A DNA stretch of 22,749 nucleotides, from contig MEDX01000097.1 of the NCBI GenBank assembly GCA_001724245.1, forward strand, positions 1 to 22,749. The letters run 5' to 3'. This document shows, in pieces, positions 18,164 through 22,749 of this stretch. The notes under the pieces were generated by a model. That model was given only the letters and a program-made list of their open reading frames with translations, was not told the origin of the DNA and searched no databases. The position numbers and the translations under genes are program-made. How positions within the stretch are numbered: the first letter of the stretch is position 1; the number at the start of each line of letters is the position of its first letter. This DNA comes from Fonticula-like sp. SCN 57-25. Taxonomy: Eukaryota > Nucleariida > Rotosphaerida.

Positions 18164-20293
18164 ATGGAGGGCTCCGATCAAGGTAGCTACGACGAGGATG
18201 ACTTTCTTTATCACGACGCTTCGGACGACAATGACGCTGAATCCCGGCGGTTATTCATGTCGAGCGAGTTCATGTCGGACTCTGACGATGGCGGCGATGA
18301 CGAGGAGGATGAGGCCTTTTTTATCTCTAACGATCTGATCGGCGACGGAAGCGCCATTGAGCGCTTGTTGGATCTCGAAGATCCCGTCCTGACGGAGCCT
18401 ATGCTTGACCACTTGCTGCAGGGCGATGCGCTTGCAGAGATCCTCAGCTACGTAACGCGTATTAATCCCGACTTGCCGAAGAAGAGTGATAGCTCGCGCG
18501 CCCGCGACTACAGCGATCTCGTTGCGCTCAAGCGCTCCTTCAATGCGATGGAGCTTGTCTCGAGCCAGCGTGTCCAGTGGTCGATGCGCTTGGTCCAGGA
18601 GCGCTATGAGCAGATCCTGACGACGATTTTCGCTGTCCTTGACGGCAACTCTGACGGTAATTTCCACCATTTCCGCCGCATTTTTGAAAACATTCTGCGC
18701 CAAAAGCCGGTGGAGGTCATTCGCATTGTTTCGACGCCGGACGGCGATGACAAGCCCCTGATCTACAAGTTTATCGAGTACCTGGACGAGTCTCCTGTGT
18801 CATCATGCCTTGGCACGCTGCTGTTCCTGCCCGTGCCGCGGGGTGAGCGCCGGCCGTTCTACCTCTCGCTGATCCAATGGGAATACTTGCGGCTCATCAT
18901 TGAGCGGATCTGCGTACCAGACGAGTCTGCGTCGTATGCGATTGCCGATTTCCTTGCTCGCGTGATCGACGAGTGCACGCGCGCCGACACGTGCGAGCTG
19001 ATCACTCTGCAGGCGCTCCCCGACCGCCCGACGATCATGGACTGGCTCTTTGACAACGCGATGCGCACGGACGATTTTATGGGCAACGCACAGCGCGCGT
19101 CCCTCATGCGCGTCGCCCTCTGCCTCATCACCAAGAGCGCGCCGCGCGAGTACGAGGTCGCGCTCCCCACCGACAATGGCGGCGTCGTCACGCAGCGCCA
19201 CGTCAACCACCTGAACCGCGCGTTTGATATCTTTAGGAAAGTGGCGCTGGACCGCGCTGACCAGCTGCGGGAAATGCTCATCAACAACGAGCTCGTCGGC
19301 GTCGTCGCGCCCCCTGTGCGTTTCTCGTCGTACACGATCCCGGCCCGCTTCCCCACGATGCGCCTCGCCGTCCTCGAGCTCATCTACGAGGTGCTCCGCG
19401 GGGCAGAGCTCGACGAGATCGAGGATGTGCTCGGCACCTTTGACGCGGCCGTATGGCAGCAGCTCACCAACTGGTTCTTTGAGTACCGCTTCAACAACGT
19501 GTACCACACGCTGTTTTGCAAGCTGTTCACCGTCATCATCCAGCTCAACCACGTGCCGACGCTCAAGAACCTCCTTACGAAAACAAAGTTCCTCTCGAGG
19601 ATGATTGAGCACTACAATGACGAGGCGCCGTCGGGCTGCCACGGCTACATTCTGCTGTTTTGCAACATTCTGCGCCTGTCGGCCGACTCGCAGCCGCTGT
19701 CCGAGTACCTCCCCAGCATGCTCGAGAGCCACCACTTGTGGCAGCAGTTCATCGAGGTCCTGCGCTCCGACACCCAGGCGCAGATCATGTTCAACCCCGA
19801 GCTCGAGGACGCCACGTTCCAGAGGCCACCGCCGCACGTCGGGCCCATGGGCAGCGGGCCGGACGCTGCCGAGGCCCCGCTCGTCAAGGAGTTTTTCATC
19901 CCCGACGGCGTCGACCTCGGGTCGCAGTATGCGTATTCGCTCGGCTTTGTAGGGACGCCGCGCGACGACGCGTCCAACTTTGACTCTGACACCGAGTCGT
20001 CGCCCGAGAAGAAGAAGAAAAAGAAGAAGAAGAAGAAGAAGGGCACCAGAAAGTCGCACTCGAACGGCGGCGACAGCAGCAGCGACGCGTTCCTGAGCAG
20101 CAGCGAGGACGACGAGGACGCCAACTCGAGCTTTAGCAGCGTCGGCAGCGCGTTCAGCCCCGGCCCGTCGGGCGGCCTCAGCATAGACGACGAGCCCAGC
20201 AGCCCGGTCCCGACGCGCGTCACGGCGGGCGGCTCTGGCGTGTCGACCCCGCTCCCGGTCAAGTACACGTACCCGCCAAACTATAGCGAGTAG
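18164..20293 (+). CDS. SAPS-domain phosphatase regulatory subunit (Sit4/PP6-associated)
   Basis: This is a single uninterrupted ORF of 709 residues. The first 60 are very acidic (DEDDFLYHDASDDND, SDDGGDDEEDEAFF). The SAPS helical-repeat region covers about 60-560. It starts with AIERLLDLEDPVLTEPMLD and LAEILSYVTRI, comparable to the HIDTLLEREDVTLKELMDE and LEDLVSFI blocks of PP6R, and continues with TMRLAVLELIYEVL, WFFEYRFNNVYHTLFCKLF (about 430-450), RMIEHYNDE and GYILLFCNILRLS. The tail is disordered and Ser/Asp-rich and contains eleven consecutive lysines (616-626). SAPS proteins bind the Sit4/PP6 catalytic subunit and steer it in cell-cycle, TOR and DNA-damage signalling. The acidic start instead of the usual MFWKF-type N-terminus is unusual. 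It is the only sizeable gene here without introns. Confidence 0.83.
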   Translation: MEGSDQGSYDEDDFLYHDASDDNDAESRRLFMSSEFMSDSDDGGDDEEDEAFFISNDLIGDGSAIERLLDLEDPVLTEPMLDHLLQGDALAEILSYVTRINPDLPKKSDSSRARDYSDLVALKRSFNAMELVSSQRVQWSMRLVQERYEQILTTIFAVLDGNSDGNFHHFRRIFENILRQKPVEVIRIVSTPDGDDKPLIYKFIEYLDESPVSSCLGTLLFLPVPRGERRPFYLSLIQWEYLRLIIERICVPDESASYAIADFLARVIDECTRADTCELITLQALPDRPTIMDWLFDNAMRTDDFMGNAQRASLMRVALCLITKSAPREYEVALPTDNGGVVTQRHVNHLNRAFDIFRKVALDRADQLREMLINNELVGVVAPPVRFSSYTIPARFPTMRLAVLELIYEVLRGAELDEIEDVLGTFDAAVWQQLTNWFFEYRFNNVYHTLFCKLFTVIIQLNHVPTLKNLLTKTKFLSRMIEHYNDEAPSGCHGYILLFCNILRLSADSQPLSEYLPSMLESHHLWQQFIEVLRSDTQAQIMFNPELEDATFQRPPPHVGPMGSGPDAAEAPLVKEFFIPDGVDLGSQYAYSLGFVGTPRDDASNFDSDTESSPEKKKKKKKKKKKGTRKSHSNGGDSSSDAFLSSSEDDEDANSSFSSVGSAFSPGPSGGLSIDDEPSSPVPTRVTAGGSGVSTPLPVKYTYPPNYSE
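20009..20041 (+). repeat. AAG repeat encoding eleven lysines
   Basis: Eleven lysine codons in a row, all AAG except one AAA, sit in the disordered tail of the SAPS gene between acidic/Ser stretches. It may act as a nuclear localisation or phospholipid-binding patch. Confidence 0.9.
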
Positions 20294-20908
20294 ATGGGCG
20301 ATTTAGAGATGCTTCGCGTCGAGATTTAGTATTTCTCGGCGGCGGGAAGAAGGCGAAAAGGAGCAAAGACTACAGCGGGCGTGCACGATCTGCATATTCG
20401 ACATACATTTTCTCAAAATGGGGCTCGAGTTGCGCGACCCGATCGAGACATTTTTCTTTACATACTATTCAGGAACGAATATTTTCCCAGGGTTTCTCTT
20501 TTTCCTTTCGTTGGATACTACTTTGCTTTATCTCCCCTCTCTATCTCTCCCCGTCAGAGGAGGCGGCGTATCACTTTGATCTGTTTTTCTTGACGAGCGC
20601 GGGCTGTTGACGGCAAGCTGATCATGGGTTGCTTGTGTACCACTAAAAATCGCCAGAGTAGGGTTTGCGTTATTCTCGGTTTATATTATGGCAGGGTTGC
20701 ATGGCTTGTCAGTTTTTTTCTACTAGTGTTATTTTCCCCCTTTTCTGTTCTCTTTGTACAGACACCTAATGATACCGGAACGATACGGTTTCCTGATCGA
20801 TGTGCCCTGTTCAATCTTACGTCCAGCGATAGTGCGCAAACATTATTCTTATTACACTTTATACAGTCACAAATGTACACACAACTCGGCAGCAGGCGCG
20901 CCTGATAT
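20294..20908. other. 615 bp between convergent SAPS and TBC1D7 genes
   Basis: The gap between the two stop codons contains a long pyrimidine tract (about 20490-20565, ending CCCCGTCAG). About 60 bp later comes an ATG followed by GGTTGCTTGTGTACC. It may be only 3' flank of the two genes, or hold a small plus-strand gene (see 20624-20905). Confidence 0.4.
20624..20905 (+). CDS. Doubtful small ORF with MGCLC N-terminus
   Basis: An ATG-initiated frame begins MGCLCTTKNRQS, a good N-myristoylation/palmitoylation signal (G2, C3, C5). The frame then runs through a T-rich stretch ending TTTGTACAG at about 20761 that looks like an intron, and resumes with TPNDTGTIRFPDRC. The uninterrupted reading gives 93 residues with a hydrophobic middle. 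No donor in the usual GTRCGY style is present at the first boundary, and the stop lies four bases from the end of TBC1D7 on the other strand. I do not recognise a family and give it low weight. Confidence 0.2.
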   Translation: MGCLCTTKNRQSRVCVILGLYYGRVAWLVSFFLLVLFSPFSVLFVQTPNDTGTIRFPDRCALFNLTSSDSAQTLFLLHFIQSQMYTQLGSRRA

Positions 20909-22019
20909 TCACCCAGCCGACGTCTCCTTTCCCCATGTTTCCACCGCGTGCCGCACAATGATCTCTGCGTCGGCGTCCTCTTGCACCTACAACCCCGTTC
21001 CGTCAGTATCCGGCAGTGCATGCACGCCGCAGTACGTACGCGAGAAAGCAGCGCGCGCGCGTCGCTCGCGCTCTTGGCGTTCATCAGCCGGACCTTGAAG
21101 TGGCCGAGCACCGCCACCCCGACGTGCACCAAGATGGACGACGATCCGCCGATTAGAATGTCGAAAACGCGGTCAATTGTGTACACGGGCAGCGTGTCGC
21201 AAAAATATGACGCAAACCACGACACGGCAAAGCTGTCAAGCGGAAGGCCGATGTGCGACAGATGCCGCAAGAGCGCCTCGTCATGCGCCTGCAGGTGCGA
21301 CTGCAGCGCGGCCACGTGGTGGCGTTGGCGGTTCGTGTGCTGGATGGCGGGCGTGAGGGCGCGCAAAGGGAACGGGAAAGGAGCGCACCAGCTCGACGTT
21401 TATAAGAGAGGCAATAAGGTTTTGCGAGCGCGCAAAGGAGCAGAAAAGCCAGAATGCCTCTTGCTCGCTCTCGGTCAAGTGGAGGAATACGCTCGCGATC
21501 ATCACCAGGGGGGCGAGCTGGGCAGACTGCGCCCAATCCTAAAGAAAAACAACGCAACAAGCAGCTTGTTAATATAACATAAAGTGACATAAACAATGCA
21601 CGTACGCGGGGTATCCGCCGCGTCATGTTGCTCTTGACGAGGAACGCCGCAACGATCGGGTACGCCGGCGACCTCGAGAGGTCGGCTGCCGACACAAGAA
21701 GCGGAACCGCCTTTGAAAGGTCCGCATACTGCTCGCTCTCTTGACGCTCAACAAACTCCCACGCAGAGCGAATTGGAGGAAGGACGCCGAGCAAAAGCTT
21801 CCACACGAGCAGGCGGTACGCGCTCGGGATGTGCGACTGCAGACATATTTGCGACAGCCGCTGAAGATCTGCAAAAAAGTCTTTTAGATGTATGTCGCAG
21901 TGTACCACACACGCACCTATTGTATTGTCCTGCAAGAGAGCATCGTATTGACTGCGGACGTCCGTCGTCTGGACGCCAATGTTGTTGATTAGCGCTCGCC
22001 TAAAATCGCGTCCGATCAT
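20909..22019 (-). CDS. TBC1D7: TBC1D7-like protein (TSC complex third subunit)
   Basis: Model on the minus strand: exons 22019-21917, 21868-21606, 21538-21389, 21339-21040 and 20986-20909; introns of 48, 67, 49 and 53 nt; 297 residues (human TBC1D7 is 293). The opening MIGRDFRRALINNIGV, then HIPSAYRLLVWKLLLGVLPP (compare PSMYRALVWKVLLGILPP), ALLRHLSHIGLPLDSFAVSW, VFDILIGGSSSILVHVGVAV and a final EIIVRHAVETWGK each match TBC1D7 in order and spacing. The catalytic arginine-finger motif IxxDxxR of active Rab-GAP TBC domains is not seen, as in TBC1D7, whose role is structural: it binds TSC1 and stabilises the TSC1-TSC2 complex that turns off Rheb and TORC1. The C-terminal exon was found only by splicing (GTACGT..TAG) and gives the expected helix. 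A different short TBC protein is the main alternative. Confidence 0.85.
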
Positions 22020-22183
22020 GACGGGTTGGGCGGCAGGAGCGAATCATACAAATCAGGCGGGAATCAGGCGGGAATCAGAAGTGCATTTCTATGGTAGGAA
22101 TACAGACTCGGTCGGAAAAGACAACAAAAGTAAAGAAAGTGGTAGTAAAAAGTACAAAAAGATACTCGGCATTCATAGGAAAT

Positions 22184-22714
22184 TTAGCAACACCCGTCGT
22201 TTGCTTGTGTGGTTTCGTTGGTCGGCGTCAACTCGACCTTGGGCTGCTCCTCCTTTGCTTTGCTGCGCTGAATCAGCGAGCGGCAGATGACATTGAACAA
22301 TTCCTGAGTTCCTATTCGCACATAAAACATGAGCAAAATGTGGAAGCAAAGTAGTACTCGCACCCTTTCCCTCCTTTGCAGACACCTCGCAGTATGTCGC
22401 CGCGTGCCTGGTTGCAAATGCCTCGGCTTCCTCTGCCGACACAGTGCGCACGTCGGCCAGATCAGCCTTTGTGGCGACAATATGAAGCGCTGCGTCGCCA
22501 AGTCAATAAATGAATAAAATAGAGGAGAATGAACGCACAATATTCGATATTGACCGTGGCGGAAATTTCTTTTTGGCGTCATCGTGAGTCGAGCGCTGCA
22601 AAGATTAAAGCGCAGCGTACCATTCACCCACCGCTGAAGATCGTCAAAGCTCTGCCTGTTTGTCATATCAAAGGCAAGAACAATTGCATCCGCGTCGCGA
22701 TAGTACATTGGTGC
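22184..22714 (-). CDS. Rab-type small GTPase, C-terminal part (runs off right edge)
   Basis: Exons seen on the minus strand: 22714-22621, 22568-22539, 22489-22364 and 22311-22184; introns of 52, 49 and 52 nt. These give 125 C-terminal residues; the P-loop and switch regions lie beyond the window, behind an intron whose acceptor is GTGCAG at about 22717-22715. APMYYRDADAIVLAFDMTNRQSFDDLQRWV is the Rab block after the DTAGQE motif. The G4 motif reads ATKADL and G5 reads EVSAKEG. The protein ends DGCC, a double-geranylgeranylation site, so it should be membrane-bound. Sequence style is closest to Rab5/Rab21-type endosomal GTPases, but the subfamily cannot be fixed without the N-terminus. Exon 22539-22568 is only 30 nt and uses an AAG acceptor. 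Thr in place of Asn in the NKxD motif is unusual for a Rab. Confidence 0.85.
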   Translation of the reverse strand, partial: APMYYRDADAIVLAFDMTNRQSFDDLQRWVNGTLRFNLCSARLTMTPKRNFRHGQYRILCVHSPLFYSFIDLATQRFILSPQRLIWPTCALCRQRKPRHLQPGTRRHTARCLQRRERVRVLLCFHILLMFYVRIGTQELFNVICRSLIQRSKAKEEQPKVELTPTNETTQANDGCC

Positions 22715-22749
22715 CTGCACTTTTAGCGTCAGTCGCACGTTGACCGTGA

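Noticed and set aside
18803-20059. 418-codon minus-strand ORF opposite the SAPS gene
   Set aside because: Antisense shadow caused by codon bias; composition is R/H/V/L-rich without domain pattern.

Overview
The window looks like nuclear DNA of a fungus, or at least a fungus-like opisthokont. It holds about eleven well-supported protein genes on both strands. Ten of them are cut by short introns (43-78 nt, plus one of 208 nt) with a very uniform 5' splice site GTRCGY, CTRAC-like branch sites and YAG acceptors. An Mga2/Spt23-type membrane-tethered transcription factor and a class B bHLH factor point to fungi. TBC1D7, MED25 and BCKDHB orthologues argue against a Saccharomyces-like yeast and would fit an early-diverging fungus or a basidiomycete. 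I cannot name the species. All gene models were built by hand from reading frame, splice signals and recalled family patterns; no search or alignment was run.

Layout. 1-106: tail of an unidentified gene. 184-1513: two tandem copies of a nested, AT-rich repeat full of the palindrome AAAAGTACTTTT. 1585-2066 (+): secreted EF-hand protein, MCFD2-like. 2300-2930 (-): nuclear cap-binding protein CBP20. 3174-4097 (-): bHLH factor. 4098-5096: about 1 kb without a convincing gene. 5097-6615 (-): PCID2/Thp1 PCI protein. 6701-8982 (+): Rad60/NIP45-like protein with two SUMO-like domains, divergent from PCID2 across only 85 bp. 9836-12641 (-): Mga2/Spt23-like factor. 12959-13670 (+): unidentified 205-residue protein. 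13707-15603 (-): Mediator subunit MED25. 15881-17261 (+): mitochondrial branched-chain 2-oxoacid dehydrogenase E1 beta. 17385-17582 (-): doubtful small ORF. 18164-20293 (+): intronless SAPS-domain phosphatase regulatory subunit. 20909-22019 (-): TBC1D7-like TSC-complex subunit. 22184-22714 (-): 3' part of a Rab-type GTPase that runs off the window.

The genes form no operon or obvious pathway cluster. Several deal with gene expression (CBP20, PCID2, MED25, Mga2, bHLH) and several with nutrient or membrane signalling (TBC1D7, SAPS, Rab, BCKDHB, Mga2), which is ordinary for a compact eukaryotic genome. The features most worth a second look are the nested palindrome-rich repeat, the near-invariant C at intron position +4, a 72-nt in-frame segment in the Mga2 gene with good splice signals, a 30-nt microexon and TKAD G4 motif in the Rab gene, and the orphan protein between MGA2 and MED25.
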